Assembly: GCA_019925105.1 (NCBI GenBank)
Contig: JAHGAU010000007.1
Location: forward strand, 1,426,001 to 1,490,000
DNA from: Niebla homalea
Taxonomy: Eukaryota > Ascomycota > Lecanoromycetes > Lecanorales > Ramalinaceae
Length of the DNA: 64,000 nucleotides
Direction of reading: 5' to 3'
Shown: positions 44,701 through 54,083 of the stretch, one piece after another
Layout of the letters: every line of letters begins with the position of its first letter
Position numbering within the stretch: position 1 is the stretch's first letter
Notes under the pieces: model-generated
What the model saw: only the letters and a program-made list of their open reading frames with translations
Databases searched by the model: none
What the model was told of the DNA's origin: nothing
Program-made: the position numbers and the translations under genes

Positions 44701-46489
44701 TTGGCTGCCCATAGAAAAGCGAGCCTAAGATTAGGCCGTTGGAGACGATGATGAAGAATTTGGTGTAGAGGGTAGGCTTGTCCCCCCATACAAGCCAGAA
44801 CTCACGGCGAGTGCAAGCCAGTATCTGGCGCCAGTAGCTCACCGTAAAGCTTGACTTTTGGGAAACTCGTTTCGATTGCTGTTCTTTGACGCTCTGCTTG
44901 AATTCTTGAGCATCAACATATCCTGTCGATTCCAAGTGCTTTTCGTACTGTTCAACATCTTTGAGCACACTTTGGTAGTTTGGACTGTTTTTGAACGCGC
45001 GCTCGAATTCCTCGGCAGTCTTGGGTGCTGATCCCTCGAAACCTGCTCGGTAGATCCTTTGTACTGGATCAGTGCATGATGTCAAGAAGTCCGCAGTCGT
45101 CTCCCTCTCAGGGCAATACAAGCCCAGGTCATGGAAGTATTGCTTGGCCTCATTCGCAGGACCTTGATATACCATACGGCCTTCGTCAATGACAAGCACC
45201 TTGTCCATTAGTTCGTAGATCTGCTCTCCCGCCTGATAGAGCGTCACTAGGGTCGTTCGTGCACTGACATCGGTCATTACACGCAGGGAATTTGCATAGT
45301 CGAGTGCTGTCGAAGCATCTAGACCACGGGTCGAGTTGTCCCAGCATATGACCGTTGATTTGGTGGCCAATGTTTCGGCAATGGAGGTACGTTTGCGCTC
45401 ACCCCCTGAGATGCCACGGACCATTTCATTACCCACCAAGGTTTTCGCTGTGTGGGAAATGCCAAACATCTTCATGAGCGCCGTGATAATAATGTCGATC
45501 TCTCCTTTTTGGCGTTTCTTGGTCTTGTTCAGAAGACTGAACTTGAGCGTTTGCCACACATTCAGCGATGGCAGATGCTGATCGTCCTCTGGATTATAGT
45601 TGACCTCCCCGCGGTAGTGCGCATGCTGCTTTTTGGCGCTGATGCCTCCATAAGAAACGTCTCCGGTGACCGAGGCAAACTCATCCCGCTTGTTTGCGAT
45701 AGCCTTGAGGAATGTTGTGCAGCCCGAACCTGGCCTTCCAAGTACCAACATCATTTCTCCATCCCGTACCATCCCGCTGAAGTCGTTGGTCAGGGTGCGG
45801 AGGGCTTGGTGTTTGTTGAAGGTTAGAGCGGGGATGAAACGACAAAGGAGATGGTACAGATCAGGTCCAAAAGTTCCCATGATCGCCTGCGGGAGCGTTT
45901 TGGCGTATACTGTCGTGCTCCCCAGACCTTTGACGGTCAGATTCTTGAAGATAACACCCACCTTTTTGGCCGAATCGCCTCTTTCTGTGCGCTTCTCGAA
46001 ATGTCCCTCTTTGATGAATGGCCCGAGCTCGAATTCTTCCTCCTTCTCTTTCACTATGTCTGCATCTCCAGCCTCGAGATCCTCACCTTCGGTCATTGTG
46101 CGCGTGATTGACCCTTTCGAAGAAGGTGCTCTGATATTGTCGGGATGCTTCGACGCTTTACTCATGCTTGTTGTCGTTCTCCGAAGAAGTCCGCTATCTC
46201 CTTTGACGCTGGATTTGGATCGCGTGCGGGACAGATTGGTAAGCTCTCGGCGCATGGCCTCGAACTCTTCCATGGCTTCACGATGTTTGACTGGCCCGCC
46301 GACATCTCGCTCGCCCCACGTTCCATCTAGGGTATCCGCGGGCGCTGCGTCGGTGCTGGCCCGCGCTGATGGGGAGACCTCGATCGGGTCACCGATGATC
46401 GAAGGCCTCTCGAGGTCATCTTGAGCTCCATGAGCTTGGTTGTTGTGCAGGTTCGATTCGTTTGGCACTGATTGGAGCTGATTAGACAT
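41738..46489 (-). CDS. Full-size PDR-type ABC transporter (ABCG, Cdr/Pdr5-like)
   Basis: The single exon encodes 1583 residues from MSNQLQSVPN at 46489; an in-frame ATG at 46585 is upstream. The order is NBD1-TMD1-NBD2-TMD2, the reverse topology of the PDR subfamily. NBD1 has a degenerate Walker A with Cys in place of Lys (GRPGSGCTTFLKAIANK), a good signature (VRGISGGERKR) and a Walker B ending in Asn (VICWDNSTRGLDA). NBD2 has a normal Walker A (GASGAGKTTLLNTLGQ), a degenerate signature (SLGVEQRKR) and LLFLDEPTSGLDS. This asymmetry is standard for fungal PDR pumps. Each TMD has about six helices, with Cys-rich outer loops (for example GQTCSQYAGSYVSG). Such pumps in the plasma membrane export azoles, plant compounds or self-made metabolites; the substrate cannot be predicted. 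No adjacent transcription factor or metabolite gene is present. Confidence 0.93.
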   Translation of the reverse strand: MSNQLQSVPNESNLHNNQAHGAQDDLERPSIIGDPIEVSPSARASTDAAPADTLDGTWGERDVGGPVKHREAMEEFEAMRRELTNLSRTRSKSSVKGDSGLLRRTTTSMSKASKHPDNIRAPSSKGSITRTMTEGEDLEAGDADIVKEKEEEFELGPFIKEGHFEKRTERGDSAKKVGVIFKNLTVKGLGSTTVYAKTLPQAIMGTFGPDLYHLLCRFIPALTFNKHQALRTLTNDFSGMVRDGEMMLVLGRPGSGCTTFLKAIANKRDEFASVTGDVSYGGISAKKQHAHYRGEVNYNPEDDQHLPSLNVWQTLKFSLLNKTKKRQKGEIDIIITALMKMFGISHTAKTLVGNEMVRGISGGERKRTSIAETLATKSTVICWDNSTRGLDASTALDYANSLRVMTDVSARTTLVTLYQAGEQIYELMDKVLVIDEGRMVYQGPANEAKQYFHDLGLYCPERETTADFLTSCTDPVQRIYRAGFEGSAPKTAEEFERAFKNSPNYQSVLKDVEQYEKHLESTGYVDAQEFKQSVKEQQSKRVSQKSSFTVSYWRQILACTRREFWLVWGDKPTLYTKFFIIVSNGLILGSLFYGQPNDTSSAFSRGGVAFISILFLGWLQLSELIKAVTGRVVIQRHKEYAFYRPSAVALARVLADFPQILVMTVPFTIILYFLGGLDVDVSKFWIYFIFVYVSTFNLTALYRMFAALSPTIDDAVRFAGTAFNLLILYTGYVIAKPQLLNDKIWFGWIYYINPITYAFEGVLTNEFHGRVMPCAPSQLIPQGPGVEPQYQGCAITGATPGNPSITGERYLSASYDYTRSHLWRNFGALIAFTVLYILVTVLACELFTFVQGGGGALVFKRGAKKPSPKAAKSLDEEKGGNGGDSSASSGQLQAKSSQDSETDFEKPVQAHPKSSKSDSVFTWNEVNFSVPYEGGERQLLDRAYGYAKPGVMIALMGASGAGKTTLLNTLGQRQAMGTVSGEFLVDGRPLGPEFQRLTGYVEQMDLHDQTATIREAIEFSAILRQERHIPKQKKLEYVDEIIDLLELGEIQDVLIMSLGVEQRKRVTIAVELAAKPSLLFLDEPTSGLDSQSAYSVIRFIQKLARAGHGIICTIHQPSSLLIQQFDMILALNPGGQTFYFGPVGDNGSAVTKYFADRGVVCPPHKNVAEFILETAAKGGKRKDGKRLNWNQEWRNSEEHKARLAEIGEIIDERSRVQPPQASTQHAFASPVWLQCTMLTKRMFIQHWRDPSYYYGKIFVAVIVGIFNGFTFWSLGNTIADMQNRMFTSFLILLIPPTVVNAVVPKFYQNMALWLMRENPSRIYNWFAFSTATVVTEIPITTLSAVIYWLLWYYPTGLPTDSSTAGYVFWMVLLFFWFQASWGQWICAFAPSFTVISNVLPFFFVMFSLFNGVVRPWSELSVFWKYWMYYLNPSTYWIGGVLAATLRDQKIECGPNEAAMFNPPPGQTCSQYAGSYVSGIAQGYLTNPDATTACGYCQYSNGVEYMHSLNVNPSDKWKYLPIFLAFCISNWVLVYFFIYTVRIKGWSFGFGYLFAGLGKLVDMVKSGIGRMMPRKNRDAQEEKS

Positions 46490-48040
46490 AGCCGTTGAAG
46501 GTGGGTGCGCCTCGCTTACCAGCTGATTGCACTCGGTGAAGATCACCGGGATGCTGGCCCAACATGATGAGTTAATCTTAGTCAATAATGCAACAGATGA
46601 AAAGGAACGTCTCGTCTAACCTCGAACCGTCAAGAAGGAGAGGAGGTAAGGAAGGAAAAGTCAATGGGTGAGTGCGATGCTAAATAGAGGGAGGGCAGCA
46701 GGAACGGATATTGATTATCAATCTATTGAGCTTCATCACCAGTCGCAGCCTTAGTCAAACACCCAATCGAATCGCCGCAAATCCCACTGGACCCAGTTTT
46801 AATAAAAAAAGGTCCAAAAAGTTTGGGTTGGCGTCATCGTCTCATTGATATCAAAGGCATTCTAGCCTTTGTTGCCGAGTCGGAGGAGCGGTGATAGGGA
46901 TTAGCGGCAATGGGGTTGATAACGCAGATGAGCAAACATGAGTCATGTCACCCAATCATGGCTTCGTATTTTGGATTTGGAAGTATCTTAGTGGGTTCCC
47001 TGATGAACGACCGGGATGCGGCACGAATAGCTGGTCTGCCCTTCACAACCTGTGAGCGTGAGTTACGATGATTAATCGCGAATGCGTTGCGTGTTTAGGA
47101 TTTTAGCTTCGCGATATATCCGAGACCCGATTCTCCTAGCATTATGTTTGACATCCTACTTATGGACGATGACAAGCGAAGACTACTTTCTGCACCAATG
47201 CTACTTTTGCTTCCCAAGTCGCACCGTAAAACAATCATTAAAAGCAGCAGCGTACGCACTATCTTTACTTGCTGAAGTTTTAGTCCAATATTTGTTTTCT
47301 ATGCAGGTCTCCTTCTCCAAGTTTTCCGGTAGTTGATGACCTTTGTAGATGCAAGGCGTCGTTTTCTAATTTGGGAAGCCTAGCAGTAGATGCTCCATCA
47401 AATTGTTACGAGAACCACATTTTCCCGCTTCAAAATCTCTCATGTCTTGCGTTTTGCAGCAAGCTGCACTTGATCATGTCTTGGAAATGTCCTTTGCGCC
47501 AGCACTCAATACTGACAGCAGAAATATGTGCCTGGCTTTCATTGAAAATCTCAATCCTCTTTCCATGAATCACAGTACGAAAGGCACCATGAAATCATGT
47601 TGGCCGCTTTTGTCTGCCATCAATCATGGAAGGGAGCCCAAATCATATGTTTGATAATTCACTCCGGAAACAAGTGTCACCACTCGTCGATGAAATGTCA
47701 AAAGTCTTCCACCTCGGTCCATGTTTCCCACCAACCCGGACCTTACCTTACACTCACATGATTGCCAAAAGGTCCGTTGGTGCCTTTTGTAACCTAAGCA
47801 TTAAAGTCGCTTTTGCATCCCTGTGATCCTCGAAGGAGATGAGCAAACCAATCTGGAACCAGATACTCGCTATCTCTTGCACTCCTAGACCAAGGCCATA
47901 CGTCGGAGAATTTGATTTCTGTAGGGTACTGCGAAGTACATGGTAATTCGTCAATACTCGCCTTCAGCGAAGGAAGGGAGCGCTCGTTGCTGTCGTGACA
48001 CGGCATCTCTTTACGGCACTCAGTCGCTCACGCGAACGCT
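46490..48040. other. Long divergent intergenic region
   Basis: This 1.55-kb region separates the ABC transporter (-) from an unrecognised gene (+). It contains a short hairpin (caaaggc-attcta-gcctttg, about 46853-46873) about 365 bp upstream of the transporter start. The size suggests a regulated promoter, but no known site was identified with confidence. Confidence 0.45.
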
Positions 48041-49472
48041 GTGATACTTGCTTCCAGGGGTGCAGCAACAAATGCACGAATGGATGCATCCATGGATTTT
48101 CAGATGAGCACTCAGGCGGCTGCCCGGAGACATGTTCTCCTGGATGCGCCGATCCGTGATTTTCTTGAGAAGTTCCGATCAAGCGTACATTGCCGGGAAG
48201 CCCAGAATCCTGATCCTGAGGCATTAGGGTTCAGACTCCGTCGTGAAGACAGAGAACCTCATGGTCACGATGACGAGGCATTTGAGAAAGAGGCGATATA
48301 TGTTATGAAGAAGCACAACCCTGAGGTCATGGCTGCCTCAAAGCGATTGGATGGGGCACTGCAGATCACCAATTACTCGATTCTGCGTATGCCCCCCTCC
48401 GATCCCAGCGTCACACCCGAAGCCATCCAAAAGAATAAAGGGATCATAGAGGCTGCAATGGTTGCGTGTGGTGATTTTGGTCTACCTGCAGTCAGGAGGG
48501 TGCCAGGCCCCCAACGTCTGAACTATGGTATTTACATCCAGCATAATAAAACAACGCTTGAATATGAGCCTGGCTCTTTGACTGAAAGACTGTGTGAAGC
48601 TGTGCATCTGAGGGCAAAGCCTGTGTTCAGTCTGGAGCTGCACGAAGCATGGAGTTTCAAAGAAGTTCCTCTGTACACGTTCCAGGTTGATATTGACGGC
48701 GTCGAAGCAATTGTTCATGGCCAAGCCAGCTTTTCAGGTGCTGCGAATTCAGCCGAGAACAAACACACATGTGAGCAAGTTTTCGCCATCCTTGCCGCTA
48801 ACAATCTTGCTAAAGAACTTGATAACAGTTCACCAAGGCGACACATGGATCTTCTACGGTATTAAGCACCATCGGTTCGAAATGCAAGAGAGTGGCAGGG
48901 CTGGATCTGGATGGTGCTGTTTCGGAGCTCCCAAGCGAGCCATTGATCTGATGCCCTGGAAAGGCGCATTTGGACAAGCAGTTATCGGAGGAGATGTCCC
49001 AGTCGCTTTGGGTGGAGGTAATGACCTTCAGCGGGAAAACCACGTTGCATAATTGCTAACGATGACTGCAGGATATGGCAGTGACGGCAGACTCTACGAC
49101 AAGAGAACAGCCCACTTGTTCCGGTGCGCATTGAGGCTGTCCGAAGGTGGGGTTGCGCCAATGGACCATGACGGAAAGGACCATTTCTGGAAAAATCTTG
49201 CTGGTAGAATGCAACTCGCAATGGGGAAAAATTCTCTGAAGGTGGTCACAGTATCTGAAAAGAAGGAGACTCATCCTCTCGCAGGTCACGTTGGCCTCAA
49301 ACCTCCGGCATATCATGTTGGCTCGATTCCTCCTCCAATACACCATTTTGGATCAGGTCCAGAGTGTCAAGTTGTTGATCGGCCTGAAGTCAAGCGAAAG
49401 GCGTCTACAGCTCCAACGATGTTACCTCCACCACCGCCAAAATGCAGGAAGAGTGGGGCAGGGAAAAGTTAA
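48041..49472 (+). CDS. Hypothetical protein, three exons, no recognised domain
   Basis: Exons 48041-48770, 48829-49017 and 49072-49472 join in phase through introns of 58 and 54 nt to 439 residues. The joins give continuous protein: KHT|FHQGDTWIFYGIKHHRF and ALGG|GYGSDGRLYDKRTAH. There is no signal peptide or membrane helix. The middle is mixed alpha/beta in appearance (LNYGIYIQHNKTTLEYEPG; FSLELHEAWSFKEVPLYTFQ; GSGWCCFGAPKRAIDLMPWK). The C-terminus is Pro-rich and basic, with a possible nuclear signal (PEVKRKASTAP, PPPKCRKSG). I do not recognise the family. Clean splice sites and matching phases support a real gene. Internal Met codons in the first 22 residues (for example MDFQMST) make the start uncertain. 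Confidence 0.65.
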
Positions 49473-50046
49473 GGGGATTGCACATTGCCTATCAATAGTC
49501 TCCCGTACAGGTTACTTCGAGGATAGGTAATTCCATCAAAAAAGGTTAGCCCAAGCTCGCTCAAGCTCGAGTAAGCGGATGTCCATAGGAGAAAATGCTC
49601 CTTATTATCAAGATAAAGCCCTGATCCTTGACAGTATACGCCAGTTGGTCTTCTGCTGATTATGTTTTGTTGAATCAGACCATTTTCCCTGACCATAAAC
49701 ACGATATACTTTAATCGCTGCCACTGTTGACCTATGTATTGTGGGACGAAGGAACGCGTTAATTGATCGCGTGAGATTTCGAGGGGGCTGCTTAGTTGGG
49801 CCTAGTGACAGCTCGGCCGAACTTCGGACAATGACGCTAATTATTGACCTGCTGCTTTGAATCACCAGCCCACTTTTCAATTTCTGTCCAACGCCGCGAA
49901 GTCGTCGGATTTGATCTCATTCATGATTGCTACGGTCGCCAAAACTAATGGCATCTTTCCACCTAAATTGATATCCTACAAGACCACGATTTCGGGTTGC
50001 TGGCTTACTGCCCACCTCCCCTACCTTCCTCTGGCTGCCCCCTCTC
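49473..50046. other. Intergenic region
   Basis: This 574-bp spacer is upstream of the Sds3-like gene. It contains a local imperfect repeat caagctcg/tcaagctcga near 49552-49570. No other feature is seen. Confidence 0.5.
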
Positions 50047-51596
50047 ATGGCTTACTCTCCCTCTCCTCGACCATCTGCTCTCTCGAACATGACATCCGGC
50101 ACAGTGAATCCGTCTTATCGCCTCAACCGCCTTTCACCCTCTCCTCCACCTCATCAAAACATCAACAAGCGGGACAAGAAGCGGATGGCCATGAACGAGC
50201 GTCTAGCAGAGATCAGCAACAATTTTGCCGAGAATCGAGACGCTCTCTATCGGGAAAAGCTGCGCTCGTTCCAGAGTGACATACATTACATCAACAACGC
50301 GAAGCTCTACGACAATGAACCGCTCGATGAGGACCAGAGCGGCTTTTTTGATGATCTTAGCTTCAGTGCAGCTGGCAGCTCTGCCGGCAGTGTTCGCGCG
50401 CCGCAATTGAACCGGAACAATACAGATCAGCTACAAAAAAGGCTGGGGAATCATGCTGTGGACTTCATCCAATCTGCTAACGATGCACTGGAACAAAAGG
50501 ATGCGAAGCTCGTTGAGGTGGCGGTAAGTCATTCCATTCTTTGCTGATCCTAAGCCTACTGACAAGGGCTCATCCGATCCAGTCCAACTTCAATTTCAAT
50601 ATCGATCAGTTCCAGAATGATTACATCTGGTCTGTTTCGGTGGCCCAAAAAGAGCACGAACGCCTCATGGACACGCTCCGGCAACGCCTCATCTCCAATG
50701 TGCAGGCAAAGAAGGCTTCATTGCAAAGAGACAAAGAAAAATTGGATATCGCAGATACGAATGCATTGCTGTACAATCCCAATCAATTCAGCATCAACAG
50801 CATTGCTAGTCCGGGTGGCCTACCAAATAATCGAAAAACCCGTCATACCCGCCATCGTTTCGAGACCGAAGAGGTCGACAGCGCCACTGCTCTGAATGGC
50901 AAGAGAAAGCGGCGAGGGCCCTTGGAGGGAGAGGCGACTTCTCCACCTCGAGACCTGGAATCCTTGAACGGCTACAAATCATTGGAAGTCCGCCAGGAGG
51001 ATCAACCACCGGCCCTGCCCCTCTATACCATCGACAAACTTTTCACCGAAAAAGAGCTCAGCGCACATCTCAAGAATGCCTCTTTAGACGTCGTCCATGA
51101 ACAACAAAGGCTCAAACGGCGAAAGACCGATGAAGCTTCTGGCAATGCGCCTGCGGAGTCAAGTGAAGAGGAGGAGAATGGTGAGCTTGATAATGGAATC
51201 AGCGCAGACGGTGCAGCAGCAGATGGATTACTTGAAGCGCCGACAATGGAGCGAACCACAACAAATCAGTCGCGCCATGAGACTCGGTCGACTCGCAACA
51301 ACAACATCAAGGACAGCGCTTCGCGCGAGAATCTGGGAGAATTAGCGGGGCGGCAGGCGGCAGCCGAGCAGCTGGGTAGCTACAATTCATCGTCGCATTC
51401 CAAAGACAAGAGGAAAGAGAAAGAGGAGGAGTATAATCGGGCGGCAGCGCTAACAAACGATGAGGTGGAGCAAGATTTTGCTCTCATGGAACAAGCAATG
51501 AGGGCCGAAGACGAGAGGCAGCCCAGTGACAGCAGCCTCCTTGATGAGGTTTGCGGCGAGAGGCCGGATTGGACCCATATGCCCAACATCGATTGA
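50047..51596 (+). CDS. Sds3-like transcriptional regulator (histone deacetylase complex subunit)
   Basis: Exons 50047-50523 and 50583-51596 join in phase (59-nt intron) to 496 residues. The region ERLAEISNNFAENRDALYRE followed by LRSFQSDIHYINNAKLYDN, and then DYIWSVSVAQKEHERLMDTL with a long Lys/Arg/Glu coiled coil, fits the Sds3/Rpd3L-subunit type of domain. In yeast such a subunit tethers the deacetylase to co-repressors. The remainder is acidic and Ser-rich with basic clusters (GKRKRRGPL, RLKRRKTDE) that look like nuclear signals. The family call is from remembered resemblance and is moderate; another coiled-coil chromatin subunit is possible. The C-terminus (EDERQPSDSSLLDEVCGERP) is conserved-looking. 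Confidence 0.5.
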
Positions 51597-51888
51597 CATC
51601 AAACCTATGAGAAGCACACAAGTGTGGAATATCTTTCACAGTATCTGTTCACTGTGAACATCCAGGACTGAGCATTGAGCGAAGCGCTGAACATGAGGTT
51701 AGCACATTCGATACAGCAAGCGAGACACGGTCTACACGCACGAGGATGTATTTGCGATTTGGGTCATGTTGGCTTTGGATGGGGGCCCTCTTTATTTCTC
51801 CGCGCCACGGTTGCATCAAGTAGCTTGAGGTCTCCTCGACGGGTTTGGTGCAGTGATGGATATAACCTCTTTTACGTAGCGACCGCTC

Positions 51889-52878
51889 CTATTCGACGCT
51901 TGTGTGTTCTAAACACGTACAAAGGAAACGGTACGACGGCCTGTATTCGAACGCTCCATTTAGCTTGTGCGCCATCACAACTCCGATGGCGCCTTCCTCA
52001 TCCTGTCCCCATTTCTCATGCTTCCAATCTGCTTCCGATTGATCCATTTCTCGGAATCTGCATTGAGCAAAATCGATAATAACGACTTCATGTTCCGAGT
52101 CCTTGTTGGGCGTTCGTATTAAGACATTGCGTGGTTTGACGTCCTCGTTCAGAATCCCATGATCGCTGACTAAGTTAACAGTACGAACAGCCTCGTCGCA
52201 AATACGCTGCCAGGACGATTGAGGTCCGTATTTTGGGAGGTCTGCAAGACTGTATCCTGTGATAAGCTCAAGTAATATGCCTCGGACTTCGAAAAAAGCG
52301 TTTTTAGTGGGAAAAGCGTCGAAACGAACACTGGCAAAGAATCGAGGGATGTTCCTCCCTTGGAGATCCTTAAGACGGCTGTAGGCTTCTACCTCACAGC
52401 CGTGGAGATCACGGCAGTAGTCAAAGAGGTAGGTCTCATCACGGGCCGTATCCCACACTTGGTCGTCATCATTATCGTCGTCCTCCAAGGCCGAAACAAA
52501 CTTCGCTGCGCCGCCCTCCTCGACAAATGCTCTGTATTCATCCTCATGATATGGAGTCCATTGGTCAACTTTATGGTCTTGGCGTAACTGCGTTGCGTAT
52601 CGCCAATCATAGAGCTTCAGGATGAAATGCTTTTCGTGTTGTATAGAACTGGAACCCTCTAGAACATTGACTTCCATCACACAAGAAAGGGTAATTGGCT
52701 GGATGGGCCGCAAGACTTGAAGTTTAATCTCACGATCATTCGGAGGGACACCCTCGATGACGCTTAAATTCAGAGTCTTGCCCTCCTCGTAGGGCGAACT
52801 GTGAGTTTTATTAGAGTGCCTATCTGAGACGATCAATATCCGTTAAGTGCAAAGCGCTTACCTCGAGAATGAAGACAT
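51889..52878 (-). CDS. Protein kinase-like protein with DFA in place of DFG
   Basis: Exons 52862-52878 (MSSFSS) and 51889-52798 join in phase through a 63-nt intron to 308 residues. A candidate beta-3 Lys lies in HEKHFILKLYDW, followed by an acidic loop (LEDDDNDDDQVWD). The catalytic-loop equivalent is HGILNEDVKPRNVLI, with Asp, Lys and Asn kept. The metal-binding motif is VIIDFAQCRF, so DFG is DFA. The fold therefore resembles fungal kinase-like families (aminoglycoside/choline kinase or FunK1-like) that are often multicopy. Activity is plausible because the metal Asp is retained. The gene begins at the edge of a dispersed repeat (copy B), so the promoter may be repeat-derived. An alternative start at 52836 uses an intron-retained frame and is less good. 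Confidence 0.65.
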
Positions 52879-52914
52879 CTGGATCGATCTTAAAACGATA
52901 TTGTCAGACGCAGG

Positions 52915-53110
52915 GATAAATAAGTGTGGATGAAATGTATGTGTAGTAAGACGCATGAATCTGTCTGGATAAAATACCCAAGTGGTCTGGGATGTACGGC
53001 GAGGTGATGAATCTACACGTGTCAGGAGTGTCTTGGCATCGCTCGACTCCATGCTGGCAACACCACCACCTGCCTGCATCTAGGCTGACAGGTAGTTGTC
53101 GTCGTGCATG
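52915..53110. repeat. Dispersed repeat, copy B
   Basis: Homologous to about 35930-36125 in the same orientation: tctgggatgtacggcgaggt (52985 on), acacgtgtc, and ctaggctgacag (53080-53091), with a roughly 35-bp extra segment between them compared with copy A. Confidence 0.6.
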
Positions 53111-53156
53111 ATTCATCTAGTCCAGCGCGATAGAAGCGATGTCTTATCATGATGTA

Positions 53157-53291
53157 TCCCTCGCTTTGCTGCGATGGCAGCATCACCTATTCATACTAGG
53201 TTATTTATCGATACCGAAATTCCCAACCAAAATGAGGCTTCTTACCGATATATTAACGCTAGAAATGCTGCCATCGCAGCAAAGCGAGGGA
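53157..53291. mobile_element. Mariner-type MITE with perfect 26-bp terminal inverted repeats
   Basis: The left arm 53157-53182 (tccctcgctttgctgcgatg...) is exactly the reverse complement of the right arm 53266-53291. TA dinucleotides flank both ends (53155-53156 and 53292-53293), the target-site duplication of Tc1/mariner elements. The element is 135 bp and non-coding, with an AT-rich centre. Perfect arms suggest recent insertion or a constraint. Confidence 0.85.
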
Positions 53292-53432
53292 TAGGAGCCG
53301 AGAAATTACGTGCAGGTTGAACCAGCTGCGGTAGCCAACCTAAAAGTAGAACGACGTGTTTCAGAAAGCAGCAGGTGATGCCGATCAGTAGGGATGTAAA
53401 ATAGACTTGTAATTACTGTCAGACCAAAAACC

Positions 53433-53725
53433 AGTGTAATCACTGTAAGTCCCTTGTCTTGACGATTACGCTAAAATTGGAGATATATAGTACAGGGTTC
53501 TGACCTAAAATTGTACTCAGACATAGTAATTTGGAAAAGTGAGCTTGAGTGATTAGTTATCCCAGTTTAAGTATATCCTGGGGTTTCCTGGAGACGCTAA
53601 TCCTTGATTATCTCCTTGTATTGTATTTGTCCTCCTTGTATTGTACGTGTCATGTGACTTCCCCAATCTACCAAGATGTCAGGCCTTTCGGCCGTAAGTG
53701 TAATTACTGTAAGTCCAGTACTCTG
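53433..53725. repeat. Flanking direct repeats around an AT-rich segment
   Basis: agtgtaatcactgtaagtcc (about 53433) and agtgtaattactgtaagtcc (about 53697) are near-identical, and both are followed after 7 bp by TGACG. A tandem ctccttgtattgta pair lies between them (about 53610-53646). This could be an eroded transposon remnant. Confidence 0.5.
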
Positions 53726-54083
53726 ACGGTAAATTTGACAACTCTACGCCCATGACTCATACAGCTAGGACAAGTGTTAGATTAATTAGGTTACTCACGC
53801 AGCCTTAACTTTGTGCCGTGGTCAAGGCCTTGTTGCATGCACATGCCTAACAACGATCATACCTCCTACCGACGTCTTTGTGACACACCATCCATCAGCG
53901 CATCCGTGAAATATGGACGTGTTCCTTTCCCTCGTTGAGGATTGATATGGACTCCTGGCAGGCAAAGCCAACAGTCAGAATAACACCGCTGAACAACCAG
54001 GGTGAAACAACTACCATACCCGCAATACTTTCATCAGCTAATAACCTATTGCAGCACACCCAATACGAATCGCAAATGTCGAT

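Larger units (their letters stand above)
52879..54083. other. Repeat-rich intergenic region
   Basis: This 1.2-kb region lies between the kinase-like gene and GPI15. It is more AT-rich than its surroundings and contains dispersed repeat copy B, a TIR element flanked by TA, and flanking direct repeats at 53433 and 53697. It looks like a landing site for small transposons. No gene is supported. Confidence 0.6.

Noticed and set aside
45666..46424. 252-codon plus-strand frame opposite the ABC transporter N-terminus
   Set aside because: Shadow of the coding strand; Ser/Arg-rich without a domain.
41738..46489. Missing Walker A Lys and changed Walker B in NBD1 as a possible inactivating mutation
   Set aside because: Cys at that position and the degenerate motifs are normal for fungal PDR transporters, so this is not evidence of a broken gene.
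46853..46873. Short hairpin caaaggc-N6-gcctttg upstream of the ABC transporter
   Set aside because: Seven-bp stems occur by chance at this length; noted within the intergenic entry but not called as a regulatory site.
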